NCBI RefSeq assembly: GCF_004793545.1
Contig: NZ_SRYA01000020.1
Span: forward strand, 24,594 to 88,593
DNA length: 64,000 nucleotides
Direction of reading: 5' to 3'
Origin: Petralouisia muris
Lineage (GTDB): Bacteria > Bacillota > Clostridia > Lachnospirales > Lachnospiraceae
This document shows, in pieces, positions 28,733 through 37,484 of this stretch. The notes under the pieces are model-generated. The model ran no database searches and had not been told where the DNA came from. It worked only from the letters and a program-made list of their open reading frames with translations. A program made the translations under genes and the position numbers. Position 1 is the stretch's first letter; each line of letters opens with the position of its first letter.

Positions 28733-29006
28733 GCTGTCAGATTACGAAAAAAATTATGGATATGGCAATGAAAATGCCATTTTAAACCCTTGTCCATCAT
28801 TCTATCGCGGGGAGGAAGTATCCGAAGATGTAATTGATTCTGCTTACTTTGTCGGCTGCCATTTTAAGAAATATTTATTAGAGGTACAGCAGGCAATTAT
28901 GATTTATTGCTTAACGAACGAAAGGGTACGTCATATGGGAAACTAAATGTTGAAGTACAGAAACATTACAGTAAAGAACCTGCTGGATTCTTCACCATTA
29001 TAAACT
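28733..29006 (+). pseudogene. Remnant of an unidentified gene
   Basis: One frame from about 28733 reads LSDYEKNYGYGNENAILNPC, then SFYRGEEVSEDVIDSAYFVG. At about 28885 sense passes to another frame, reading GTAGNYDLLLNERKGTSYGK and ending KEPAGFFTIIN at 29006. The two pieces look like one protein split by a frameshift, with its start lost. I do not recognise the family. Confidence 0.4.
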
Positions 29007-29046
29007 AAAAGAACAATCCCTCAACTGCACTGTACCGCAGTTGAGG
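28999..29046. repeat. Hairpin repeat, copy 2
   Basis: TATAAACTAAAAGAACAATC continues into CCTCAACTGC (29019-29028), which pairs perfectly with GCAGTTGAGG (29037-29046). Differs from copy 1 at two of the first 28 positions. It overlaps the stop of the remnant gene. Confidence 0.6.
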
Positions 29047-29059
29047 AATTCGCCCTCTG

Positions 29060-29191
29060 TCACTTATTCTCATTCAATATTTTTTTAACTTCTTTCAGGG
29101 ATTTTTCCATATTGCTTACTTTTTTCCCAAGGGAAGGCTTCTTATAGATGGCCTCAGCCATTTTCTGTCTGAAATCTTTTTTATGTTTCAC
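29060..29191 (-). CDS. Possible 43-residue basic helical protein
   Basis: GTG at 29191 to TGA at 29060, 45 bases downstream of the histidine kinase stop on the same strand. Product VKHKKDFRQKMAEAIYKKPS then LGKKVSNMEKSLKEVKK; strongly charged and helical. The frame is open a little further upstream without a good start. Could be a small third gene of the two-component operon. Confidence 0.35.
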   Translation of the reverse strand: MKHKKDFRQKMAEAIYKKPSLGKKVSNMEKSLKEVKKILNENK

Positions 29192-29235
29192 AATTGGGTT
29201 CTCTTTTTTGATTATTATATGCCGGATCTTTTATT

Positions 29236-30678
29236 TTATTCTGCGTATTCCGGTAAAGTAAACCAGAATTCCACTCCGGATGGAAGATTTTCCACTCCGT
29301 AACTTCCGTTATGCATTGTAACTATATTCTGTACAATATACAATCCCAGACCTGCATGAACAAATCCTTTTTCTTCCCGTCTCTTCTCTTTTTTATTCCG
29401 GTAATAGCCGCTCCAGATATGTTCTAAATCTTCTTCTGGAATCTGCCTGCCCTCATTATAAACGCTAACCCGGATGTTTCCGTCTGTTTTCTTTAAGGTC
29501 AGCCGGATGTTTCCGCCAATATCGGTATATTCCAGCGCATTTGTAATATAATTATCCACAACCTGTTCCAGGTATTCCCGATCTCCTTTCACATAACAAT
29601 GTTCTGACAGAAATGTTTCCATATGCAGCCTCTTCTTTTTTACCATGCCTTCATATTTGATAATAATATAATCCATTACCTCTTTCATATCCATGGTTTT
29701 CTGAATCATATTTTCCATCTGATGCTCCATTACAGAATTTTCCAGAAGGCTGCTGACCATATCAGACATTTTTGCCACTTCTTCCTGAATAGATTCCACA
29801 TAGTATTCCTTATCTTCTTTGAGGTATCCGAGCAGTTCTGCCTGACTGGAAATTACGGCAAGAGGAGTTTTCAGTTCATGGGTAATATTAGCAATAAATT
29901 CTTTCCTCCGCTTTTCAATCTGATCCTGACGGACATTGTGGTGAAGAATCTGCCTTTTATCTTCTTCTAACAATTCTGACTGGCTCTGCATCTGCTGTGC
30001 AATCTGATTCAAATTCTTTGCAAGCTGATTCAATTCCCTGTACCGCCCCTCTGTCTGTAATTCGGCTTGATAATCCCCATTAACCACGGCATCTGTGACA
30101 GAGACAAGTTTATCCACAGGTTTTAGAAGATATTTCCACATAAGCGTCATAAATATGCTGCCTGGCAGCATAAGAAGAAAGAAAAGCGCCATATAAAATT
30201 TTTCTGCCATGGTAATGCTTTTTCGTCCTGCGGCAATATCTTTGATTAAAATATAATAATCAGTCTCATCCTGCTTTATGATGCCGCGATATCTGGCTGT
30301 TTCTAACAGTTTTCCGCTGTTTCTGATTACTTCCGGTGTTCTGGAAAAAGAATCAAGCCTTTTTGCAATGCTTCGGTGAACTGTATTTTCTTTATTATCA
30401 CTCGATTCTGTTAAATAAATGGGTTTCATATCTTCATCTGCAATGCAAAAGCTTAAATTTTCATTCTCATAATTTGCAAACATTACATAATCTTTTTCAT
30501 TCAGATCAGATAAATCCAGTTCTCCAATGTCTTGATAAGCCTGTACAATTTGTTTATCTTTCACATATTCATAGTAAACAGGCATAAAGATCATATAAAG
30601 CAACGTGCTGATTCCTGTAATAACAACTATAAACATACACTGCCGTAAAAATATATCCGTTCTAAGTTTTCTCTCCAT
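29236..30678 (-). CDS. Sensor histidine kinase
   Basis: 480 residues from ATG 30678 (AAGGA seven bases before it; an upstream in-frame TTG has none). Two membrane helices (about 12-36 and 160-182) flank an extracellular sensor of 120 residues, then a HAMP linker, the dimerisation H-box ITHELKTPLAV with His267, and an ATPase domain with N box YITNALEYT, and GLGLYIVQNIV. Follows the response regulator by one base, so they form one operon. The signal is unknown; VanS-like systems often sense cell-envelope stress. Confidence 0.95.
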   Translation of the reverse strand: MERKLRTDIFLRQCMFIVVITGISTLLYMIFMPVYYEYVKDKQIVQAYQDIGELDLSDLNEKDYVMFANYENENLSFCIADEDMKPIYLTESSDNKENTVHRSIAKRLDSFSRTPEVIRNSGKLLETARYRGIIKQDETDYYILIKDIAAGRKSITMAEKFYMALFFLLMLPGSIFMTLMWKYLLKPVDKLVSVTDAVVNGDYQAELQTEGRYRELNQLAKNLNQIAQQMQSQSELLEEDKRQILHHNVRQDQIEKRRKEFIANITHELKTPLAVISSQAELLGYLKEDKEYYVESIQEEVAKMSDMVSSLLENSVMEHQMENMIQKTMDMKEVMDYIIIKYEGMVKKKRLHMETFLSEHCYVKGDREYLEQVVDNYITNALEYTDIGGNIRLTLKKTDGNIRVSVYNEGRQIPEEDLEHIWSGYYRNKKEKRREEKGFVHAGLGLYIVQNIVTMHNGSYGVENLPSGVEFWFTLPEYAE

Positions 30679-30679
30679 T

Positions 30680-31351
30680 TCATTTTCCTTCAAAACAATA
30701 GCCTATGCCGTAAACGGTACGGATACAGGAACTATCCCCCAGTTTTTTCCGGAGCTGTTTTACAATGGTATCAATAGTTCTGGTGTCTCCCACATAATGA
30801 TACCCCCAAATGCTGTCCAAAATTTGATCTCTTGTGAGAACAATTCCTTCATTTTTCATAAAAAAATGCAGAAGCTCAAATTCCTTAGGCGTAGTTTCCA
30901 CAAATTCATCTCTGACATATACTTTCTGCGCGCCTGTCTCAATTCTTATCTCTCCTGCTGTCAGGAAATCCTGCTCCTGCCGGAACCGTTTCAGTAATGC
31001 CTCTATATGCATTTTTACAACGGCCAGAGAGTAGGGCTTCATAATGTAATTATCTGCCCCATAGGAAAGGCTTTTCAATTGATCCTCTACTTCTTCTTTA
31101 GCCGTCAGCATAATCACCGGAACATTCGAAATTAAGCGAATCTGCTTCAACACCTCATTTCCACTGGCAAAAGGCAGCATAACATCCAACAGCACACAGC
31201 TGATTTCCTTACTGTGAGCCTTAAATTGCTGAATTCCTTCCAGTCCGTCTTCCGCAGTATATACCTGATATTGGTTTAATTCGAAAAAATCTTTCAGTGT
31301 CTTTAATAATTTTTTTTCATCTTCTATCACTAGTATTGTTGTTTTTTCCAT
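30680..31351 (-). CDS. OmpR/PhoB-family response regulator
   Basis: 223 residues. Receiver domain with acidic pocket VIEDEKK, phospho-acceptor in CVLLDVMLPF, MLTAKEE and Lys in MKPYSL; winged-helix DNA-binding domain ending GDTRTIDTIVKQLRKKLGD and TVYGIGYCF. All key residues are present. First gene of the two-component operon. Targets unknown. Confidence 0.95.
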   Translation of the reverse strand: MEKTTILVIEDEKKLLKTLKDFFELNQYQVYTAEDGLEGIQQFKAHSKEISCVLLDVMLPFASGNEVLKQIRLISNVPVIMLTAKEEVEDQLKSLSYGADNYIMKPYSLAVVKMHIEALLKRFRQEQDFLTAGEIRIETGAQKVYVRDEFVETTPKEFELLHFFMKNEGIVLTRDQILDSIWGYHYVGDTRTIDTIVKQLRKKLGDSSCIRTVYGIGYCFEGK

Positions 31352-31663
31352 TTTATTCCCTGCATATCCTATTTTTAGATTTTTTTATTTTATCGGGAAA
31401 ATGTGATAGAAGTTTGAGATTTTTAATAACAAATGAAATCATTCCCACTTTTACGCGAGTATGCATCCTAAACAGTAAACTCTTATCTGATAGGAAAGCC
31501 AAAAACTTTAACACACCACAGCAACATAATATTTTCTGTAAAGTAAAAAGAGGCTGCCGCATTAAGAAGTAAACATACAAGATACATATTTTGTAAATGG
31601 AAATTATACCATATCTTGTAGTTGTATTTCTTAATACGACAGCCCCCTGCAATAAGTGCTTAT
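31352..31663. other. Intergenic region with long palindrome
   Basis: 312 bases between the 708-residue gene (which ends at 31664) and the response regulator. It holds the long hairpin at 31545-31644 and, nearer 31352, the presumed promoter of the two-component operon. No coding frame is supported. Confidence 0.5.
31545..31644 (-). terminator. Long imperfect hairpin, probable terminator
   Basis: GGCTGCCGCATTAAGAAGTA (31552 onward) is nearly the inverse complement of the segment ending TTCTTAATACGACAGCC (to 31644); arms of about 33 bases with a handful of mismatches and a loop of some 27 bases. On the minus strand it ends GCGGCAGCCTCTTTTTA, so it can terminate the 708-residue gene. The size suggests a degenerate mobile palindrome. 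Confidence 0.6.
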
Positions 31664-33790
31664 TTACATATTAGCAATCAAAGCGGCAATATCATCGGCA
31701 CTCATCAATTTAGACGGATTTGATAAATCCGGCATTAATGGCCTTTCTTCTGCTTCGATCGGGCTGATTGTCTCCGGAAGGCCGTCTACAGCAGTATTTC
31801 CGATTAGAGCGGCAATATCCTCAGGACTCATCATCCGGTTTCCATCTTCTATGAGCGGACTTGGCACTGGCTCCGGTTCCGGTTCTGGTTCCGGATCTAC
31901 GCTTGCTAACAATGCAGTAATACCTTCCGGCGTCAATATCTGGCTGCCAGTTCCCATTATAGAATCAACATTGGACACTGGCTCTTCCATTACCTCCGGC
32001 ATCGCTTCCATTGCCGGTTCTGGTTCTATTTCCGCTTCAGGGAGCGATTCGGTCTCTGCTGCCGGTTCTTCTGCTGCTTCCGGCATTGTATCAGCTTCTG
32101 CAAATAACTCCGGTTCTGGTATTACTTCCGGTTCCGCTGCTGTAACTTCTTCAATTTCTTCAACTGCCTCCATCATTGCTTCGGTATCTTCCAATACTTC
32201 CGGCTCTGTCACTGTCTCTTCTGCGGCTTCTGACATTACTTCAGCTTCAGCAGATAATTCCTGTTCTGGAATTGCGTCCATCTCTGGTTCCACTATGGGT
32301 TCTTCTTCCGGCATTGTCTCCAGTTTCAGTTCCGCTTCCAACACTGGCTCCTCTTCCACTGCAGATACGATTTCTGGCTCTGCTGCCAATTCCGATACCT
32401 GATTCAGCGCTACTTCCGGCACTGCCTCCAGTTCTGGCTCCTCAGTTACTTCCGGTTCTATCTCCGGTGCTGTTTCTATCTGCGGCTCTTCGGCTGCTTC
32501 CGATTCCATCTCTGGGACTGCCTCGTTCTGAGACCCCTCGAATGTTTCTGGTTCCATCTCTGAGGACGCTTCTATCTGAGACTCTTCTGCATTCGGTTCT
32601 ATCTCCGGTGCTGCTTCTATCTGTGGCTCTTCAGTTGCTCCTGGCACTGCCTCTATTTGCGGCTCCTGAACCATTTCCTGCTCCGCTCCTGGGGCTGCTT
32701 CTATCTCAGGGTCCCGAATCATTTCCGGTTCCATCTCTGGTGCTGTTTCCATCTGAGGTTCCTCAATTACTTCCGGTTCTATTTGCGGCGCTGTCTCTAC
32801 TTGCGGTTCCTCTATTGCTTCCGGCATAACTACTGGTTCTGCTGCCAGTTCTGGTTCCGGTATCTCTTCCAGTTCTGGTTCTTCCGCTGCTATGGGCATC
32901 TCTTCTCTTTCAAATTCAGCCGTTTCCTCTGGCATTCCCTCCGGAACATCAGACGCTGTTTCCGACGGCAATTCCGACTCTGATACTGTCTCAGACATTA
33001 TTTCTGACGGCAATTCTGACGATTCTTCCTGATAACCTTCTCTCTCAACAGGAACTTCCTTCACAATCACAGACGGCGGATTCTGCGCTACTTTCTCTGG
33101 AATCGCTTCCACAATATTCTGGATCAAATCTGTAGATTCCTGGATTTTCCCGGGTATTACTTCAATAATATTCTGGATTAAACTGGAAGACTCCTGGATT
33201 TTCTCTATGATTTCTTTCTGGTTATCTCCCATCTTCTGAAGCTTCTTGTCATAAATTTCATTCTGCTTATCTATTACTTCCGTCTTTATCTCCAACATGG
33301 TTTGCTGAAATTCTTCCATCTGTTTCAACAACTGATCATTGGAATTCATCAGCGCATTTGCATTTTCCTTACTCCGGCTGATGGTTACTTTCGCCACCTT
33401 CTTCTGACCATCCATAAGAGTTTCTAACATATCGGCAATTTTCTTCTGATTTACGGAACTGGATTTTTCCAGAGGCATAATCTTCTGACCGATAAAATTC
33501 AGCTTCTCATCCAAATCCTGAAATTTCTTCTGGGAAACCAGATGGGTTGACTTCTCAGCTTTCATAATATCCACATATTGTTCTTCTGCCCGCTGACTGT
33601 CCAGTTCTTTCCATTTCAGCCATGCGCTTATGGTTAACGTAATGGAAACCAAAGTTGCAACGGCAGCAACCCCAAGTATCGGATAATTCTCCTTCATATT
33701 AACAATCAGATAAATATCAACTAAAAATACGAAGATAGAAATTACTGAAAAAAATTGTATTTTAGTCTTTTGTGAATTACCATGTTCCAT
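31664..33790 (-). CDS. Membrane-anchored Glu/Pro-rich repeat protein with three FliM-like motifs
   Basis: 708 residues, GGAGG before ATG. Two membrane helices (about 12-31 and 36-58), a coiled coil with Lys/Glu/Gln (70-230), then about 400 residues of low-complexity acidic repeats built on EEPQIEAAPEIEPE-like units. The last 110 residues carry three related short motifs, LTPEGITALLAS, MSPEDIAALIGN and MSADDIAALIAN. These resemble the N-terminal peptide of FliM/FliN (MSQDEIDALL) that binds CheY or the flagellar C-ring. Function unknown; the topology suggests an inner-membrane anchor presenting binding motifs to the cytoplasm on a long spacer. Confidence 0.75.
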   Translation of the reverse strand: MEHGNSQKTKIQFFSVISIFVFLVDIYLIVNMKENYPILGVAAVATLVSITLTISAWLKWKELDSQRAEEQYVDIMKAEKSTHLVSQKKFQDLDEKLNFIGQKIMPLEKSSSVNQKKIADMLETLMDGQKKVAKVTISRSKENANALMNSNDQLLKQMEEFQQTMLEIKTEVIDKQNEIYDKKLQKMGDNQKEIIEKIQESSSLIQNIIEVIPGKIQESTDLIQNIVEAIPEKVAQNPPSVIVKEVPVEREGYQEESSELPSEIMSETVSESELPSETASDVPEGMPEETAEFEREEMPIAAEEPELEEIPEPELAAEPVVMPEAIEEPQVETAPQIEPEVIEEPQMETAPEMEPEMIRDPEIEAAPGAEQEMVQEPQIEAVPGATEEPQIEAAPEIEPNAEESQIEASSEMEPETFEGSQNEAVPEMESEAAEEPQIETAPEIEPEVTEEPELEAVPEVALNQVSELAAEPEIVSAVEEEPVLEAELKLETMPEEEPIVEPEMDAIPEQELSAEAEVMSEAAEETVTEPEVLEDTEAMMEAVEEIEEVTAAEPEVIPEPELFAEADTMPEAAEEPAAETESLPEAEIEPEPAMEAMPEVMEEPVSNVDSIMGTGSQILTPEGITALLASVDPEPEPEPEPVPSPLIEDGNRMMSPEDIAALIGNTAVDGLPETISPIEAEERPLMPDLSNPSKLMSADDIAALIANM

Positions 33791-33839
33791 CTGCTTTCCT
33801 CCACTTTATAAAATATCAGAGTGTTCTTTTATCACTAAA

Positions 33840-33855
33840 TCAAAGTATTCTTTGA
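33840..33855. promoter_or_regulatory. Inverted repeat TCAAAG-N4-CTTTGA
   Basis: Perfect 6-bp arms about 50 bases upstream of the 708-residue gene. A possible operator; no regulator is recognised. Confidence 0.3.
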
Positions 33856-33969
33856 CTATTTTCTGCATAAAAAGATAATATCACAAATTACAGAATTTTG
33901 CAAATCCCCCTGTTGTAATTTTTTACTATTTCTTTCTCATCTTCGAATTCTTCTTTAACTTTATAAATC

Positions 33970-35112
33970 TTATGCTTTTCGCATATAAATCAAACGAAAA
34001 ACCTGCTCTGCGGTATCCCTTAGATTGTTTTTTGCATTTTCCGGCTGCATCGCTTCCTCTAAGGTAGTGATTTCACGCAAAATCGGAAAAAATGCGTCAA
34101 TGCCTCTTTGATTGCAATTTTTTGCATCTTCTGTAACGCTTCCTGCAAACGCAATCACCGGAATACTATATTTTTTGGCAAGCTCCGCCACTCCTACAGG
34201 GGCTTTGCCCATGGCAGTCTGCCCGTCCAGACACCCTTCGCCTGTGATTACGATATCCGCCTGCTGAATATGTTTTTCAAGCTGTGTCTCTGTAAGAACA
34301 ATTTTAATTCCGGATTCCAGTACAGCATTGGTAAAAGTTAAAAATGCAAATCCAAGCCCGCCGGCAGCTCCAGTTCCCGGATAATTTTCATCTGCCTTTC
34401 TGTAATGTTTTTTCGCAAGCCCGGCATACCTGAGAAGCCATTCATCCATATTCTGAATCATCTCCGGCGTCGCTCCTTTTTGAGGCCCGTATACTGCGCT
34501 GGCGCCTTTCTCTCCGCACAGGGGATTCGTCACATCACAGGCAATCTGAAACTCGCACTTTGAAAGCTCCGGAAGAACATTTTCATCTGTAATCCTATCA
34601 AGAACTTTCAGCCCGGCCGCGCCGTAAGGAATCTGATTGCCTTCTTTATCAAGAAAGCCGAACCCCAAAGCCTGCAGCATACCCACACCGCCGTCGTTGG
34701 TTGCGCTTCCGCCGATGCCTGCAACAAACCGCCGGCAGCCTTTTTGAACTGCATCTTTAATTACTTCGCCTACCCCATAAGTAGTGGTATACAGCGGATT
34801 TCTCTTTTCCTGCGGCACCAGAGTAATTCCTGCGGCGCCGGACATTTCCAGTACAGCCGTTTTTGTCTTTTCTATAATGCCATAGACGCAATCCACCGGT
34901 TCTCCCAGGGGGCCTGTCACACGTATTGTCTGCAATATGCCGCCCATACCCTGTACCAGAGCTTCTACGGTACCTTCTCCGCCGTCTGCTAATGGCCGCA
35001 CCACTGTTTCTGCCTGGGGATTTACACGTCTTATTCCTTCTGCGGCCGCTTCGCCTGCTTCTATGGAGCTTAAACTTCCTTTTAGTGAATCAATTGCAAT
35101 TACTGCTTTCAT
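33970..35112 (-). CDS. Glycerate kinase (GlxK/GarK family)
   Basis: 380 residues; phosphorylates glycerate to phosphoglycerate for entry into glycolysis. Family signature: MKAVIAIDSLKGSLSSIEAG, VRPLADGGEGTVEAL, FVAGIGGSATNDGGVGMLQA, TNPLCGEKGASAVYGPQKGA, and VITGEGCLDGQTAMGKAPVG. Length is typical. Last gene of the sugar operon, 113 bases after the ADP-ribosylglycohydrolase-like gene on the same strand. Glycerate is exactly what a glucosylglycerate phosphorylase releases, which links this gene to the GH13_18 enzyme at the other end. The 2- or 3-phosphate specificity is not resolved. Confidence 0.95.
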   Translation of the reverse strand: MKAVIAIDSLKGSLSSIEAGEAAAEGIRRVNPQAETVVRPLADGGEGTVEALVQGMGGILQTIRVTGPLGEPVDCVYGIIEKTKTAVLEMSGAAGITLVPQEKRNPLYTTTYGVGEVIKDAVQKGCRRFVAGIGGSATNDGGVGMLQALGFGFLDKEGNQIPYGAAGLKVLDRITDENVLPELSKCEFQIACDVTNPLCGEKGASAVYGPQKGATPEMIQNMDEWLLRYAGLAKKHYRKADENYPGTGAAGGLGFAFLTFTNAVLESGIKIVLTETQLEKHIQQADIVITGEGCLDGQTAMGKAPVGVAELAKKYSIPVIAFAGSVTEDAKNCNQRGIDAFFPILREITTLEEAMQPENAKNNLRDTAEQVFRLIYMRKA

Positions 35113-35160
35113 AATGGTTCCTTTCTATTCGTGAATTTGGAATGGCATTGCTGCAAATAT

Positions 35161-35207
35161 TAATGCCGGCTATACCCTCCACCCATGATATTTAACCGCC
35201 GAAGTAA
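35161..35207. repeat. Second copy of the 3.2-kb intergenic repeat (partial)
   Basis: GATATTTAACCGCCGAAGTA at 35187 matches 3239-3258 with one difference, and TAATGCCGGC at 35161 resembles the left arm there. A shortened copy of the same palindromic element. Confidence 0.45.
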
Positions 35208-35225
35208 GAATTTCACTGCAGCACA

Positions 35226-37370
35226 TTAAGAAATAGAAATACACCTGCACTTCAAATGACTTCCTTCAAGAACTCCCAGCCCCACAGCCCCCGTCAGGTA
35301 AGGCCCCTCCCGATCCTGCCAGGTCAGTAATTCTTCCCCGTTGATTTCCAGTTTTATTATATCATCTTCTGCCTGCACTGCAATCCTGTATTCCCTCCCT
35401 GCCGTCCAGGGAAAATCAACTGTCTGAAGAATCCGGTATCCGTTTTCATTTTTCAGAATTCCGGCTTTTCCCTCCGGAAGCAGCGCTGCCGCATAAGCCC
35501 GCCTTGCCCCCTGTACCCGGACAATTGCCAGATGTTTTTCTCCCGTTAAAGGAGTAACTGCGAATTCTGCCCGGTAATTTTGGGCGTCATATTTTCCGGT
35601 ATAGACTTCGCCGAAATCACTGCAGGACAGATGCAAATTTCCCTCTTCTAAATAACACAGTCCTTTCAGCCTGGTAAACTGACTGACTTCCCGGTGGACT
35701 ATTGTCCACAATTCTTCTTTTTCCTGCTCCATACGGATACTGTAACAAGGGGTTCCGTCCGCATACAGATGATCTAACAGCGCCGCCGCCGTCACTCCCT
35801 TACCTCTGTCCGCTTTTATCCGGACGCAGACGCCGATTTCTTCTATTAAACCGCCGTCTATCGGGGGAATCCGATAACTTAAATTCTCCCATTGCCCTTT
35901 TTTCAGTTCTATGGCATCGCCATGATAAATAGTATCTGTATGCCGCTCTCTGGCATACAGGCCCACCAGCGCCTCCGTTCCGTATTCCGGCAGCATCACG
36001 CAGCCGTGAATGGTCTGTCCGGGATAGACGGTGGGAGAAAATGCCGGATCGTAGCGGCTGTCATGAAAATCCTCCGGGCCATAGTATGTTTTCTGGTAAA
36101 TGAACAGATTCTCTCCACCCTTTAGCTCATTGGCAGTTACTTTCAGTGATCTGCTGCCTGTGGCCGCAGATTCGTCGGTATTTACCAGATGGTAATCTAA
36201 CTCCGGATACAGGTCCGATGTGTGCAGATGTTCAGACCGGACCCGAATCGCATGGGTGGAACCGGGATATTCAAAATGACAGCTATGTATCCGGTTCCTG
36301 CAGATAGTGGAAAATGGCTCCGGCAATTCTTCCTTTGCCAGAGCTGCCGCAAGTTTTGCAATATAAGAAGCCCCATAGGGAATATCCATGATGTTCAGGG
36401 AACCCAACACACCGGAACATGCCAGAAAATCATTGATGGGTTTTCTCCACTTGCGGTCATCAATGGCAGAAAGTCCGCAGTAAACCCCCATAATGGTTCC
36501 AAGATTGCCTGTATTACAGTCTGTATCCCATCCGCAGCGGTTGCAGATATTCAATGTATCTGAAAAATCCCCGTTTCCATATAAGAGGGCCAGGATCATC
36601 ACTGCAATATTGGGAATAATGTGGCACACTCCGGGATATTTGTCATATCCATAATTTTCAAATATAAAACGGTAACAGGATTCCCAGGAGTCTCTGTGGC
36701 CGCTGTGATACTCCATAACGGCCCGCACTGTTTTCGCATACTCACAGTCCTTCGGAATATAGCTTAATCCCTTTTCTATGATCTTTGGAATATCCTGCTG
36801 CATAAATGCGCAGCTGATACAGGCTGCCACAAAAATTCCGCCATAAACTCCGTTGCCGTCATGAGTGACACTGGCCGCTTTTTTGGCAAGCCCTGCAGCC
36901 AAATCCGGATTTCCGGGGGTTACCAGTCCCCAGGAATCTATAAAAATCTGGCCCCCGATCTGCTCTGCCATAGTGCGGCCGTTTTGCTTTATGCTTCCGC
37001 TTTCCGGCGCCTGAATTCCATTTCTCAGATTCAGATAAGCGGTATGCTCTGTAGATACCCCATAACCTCCCCACCAGAAAAAACCATGTTCAAAAGGCGC
37101 ATAATTCAAGAGCGCGTCCGCAACATCCTGAGGTTCCATCTGCTCCCATTTGCCGCAGTCCTCCAGGGCCCGCAAAAGAAACAGAGGCCCGTTGCTGTCG
37201 TCATCTGCTGCAAATTCTTTATAATCTGTCGGATACCCGTCAAGATCCCCGTAAATATTCTGAATCTGTTCACGGCTCCATCCTTCCACCGGCGCACCCA
37301 TGCGGATACCAATGATTTTTCCCAGCAATCCGGCATAAATTTTCTCAATGTATTCTCTTTTCATTGCCAT
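35226..37370 (-). CDS. ADP-ribosylglycohydrolase-fold protein with C-terminal beta-sandwich domains
   Basis: 714 residues. Residues 1-345 belong to the ADP-ribosylglycohydrolase superfamily, with the dimetal-site motifs FAADDDSNG and RCGWDTDCNTGNLGT (Asp clusters of the Mg-binding centre) and LLGKIIGIRMGAPVEGW. Residues 370-714 lack that fold and look beta-rich, probably a carbohydrate-binding-like sandwich followed by a LamG/concanavalin-like domain (YRIAVQAEDDIIKLEINGEE). No signal peptide, so it acts in the cytoplasm. In a sugar operon an O- or N-glycoside hydrolase or deglycosylase role is more likely than protein de-ADP-ribosylation, but this is inference. Confidence 0.85.
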   Translation of the reverse strand: MAMKREYIEKIYAGLLGKIIGIRMGAPVEGWSREQIQNIYGDLDGYPTDYKEFAADDDSNGPLFLLRALEDCGKWEQMEPQDVADALLNYAPFEHGFFWWGGYGVSTEHTAYLNLRNGIQAPESGSIKQNGRTMAEQIGGQIFIDSWGLVTPGNPDLAAGLAKKAASVTHDGNGVYGGIFVAACISCAFMQQDIPKIIEKGLSYIPKDCEYAKTVRAVMEYHSGHRDSWESCYRFIFENYGYDKYPGVCHIIPNIAVMILALLYGNGDFSDTLNICNRCGWDTDCNTGNLGTIMGVYCGLSAIDDRKWRKPINDFLACSGVLGSLNIMDIPYGASYIAKLAAALAKEELPEPFSTICRNRIHSCHFEYPGSTHAIRVRSEHLHTSDLYPELDYHLVNTDESAATGSRSLKVTANELKGGENLFIYQKTYYGPEDFHDSRYDPAFSPTVYPGQTIHGCVMLPEYGTEALVGLYARERHTDTIYHGDAIELKKGQWENLSYRIPPIDGGLIEEIGVCVRIKADRGKGVTAAALLDHLYADGTPCYSIRMEQEKEELWTIVHREVSQFTRLKGLCYLEEGNLHLSCSDFGEVYTGKYDAQNYRAEFAVTPLTGEKHLAIVRVQGARRAYAAALLPEGKAGILKNENGYRILQTVDFPWTAGREYRIAVQAEDDIIKLEINGEELLTWQDREGPYLTGAVGLGVLEGSHLKCRCISIS

Positions 37371-37420
37371 AAGCTACAGTCCTTCTATGCGATAAATTAA
37401 AAGCCCTTCCGTGCCGTAAA

Positions 37421-37484
37421 TTGAATCCTTATCATGTTGAAATTTGAATCCTTATCATGCTGGAAATTGTAATCTTTATAATAC
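37421..37484. repeat. 23-bp tandem repeat behind pgmB
   Basis: TTGAATCCTTATCATG occurs at 37421-37436 and 37444-37459; a third degenerate copy (TTGTAATCTTTATAATAC) overlaps the pgmB stop codon. Unit about 23 bases. It may have arisen by slippage. Confidence 0.55.

Noticed and set aside
31656..32829. Long plus-strand frames rich in Ser/Ala or Leu/Pro (up to 248 codons)
   Set aside because: Antisense shadows of the Glu/Pro repeat region of the 708-residue protein; the repeat bias keeps opposite frames open.
37421..37484. Possible CRISPR or iteron array
   Set aside because: Two to three contiguous 23-bp copies with no spacers and no replication gene adjacent.
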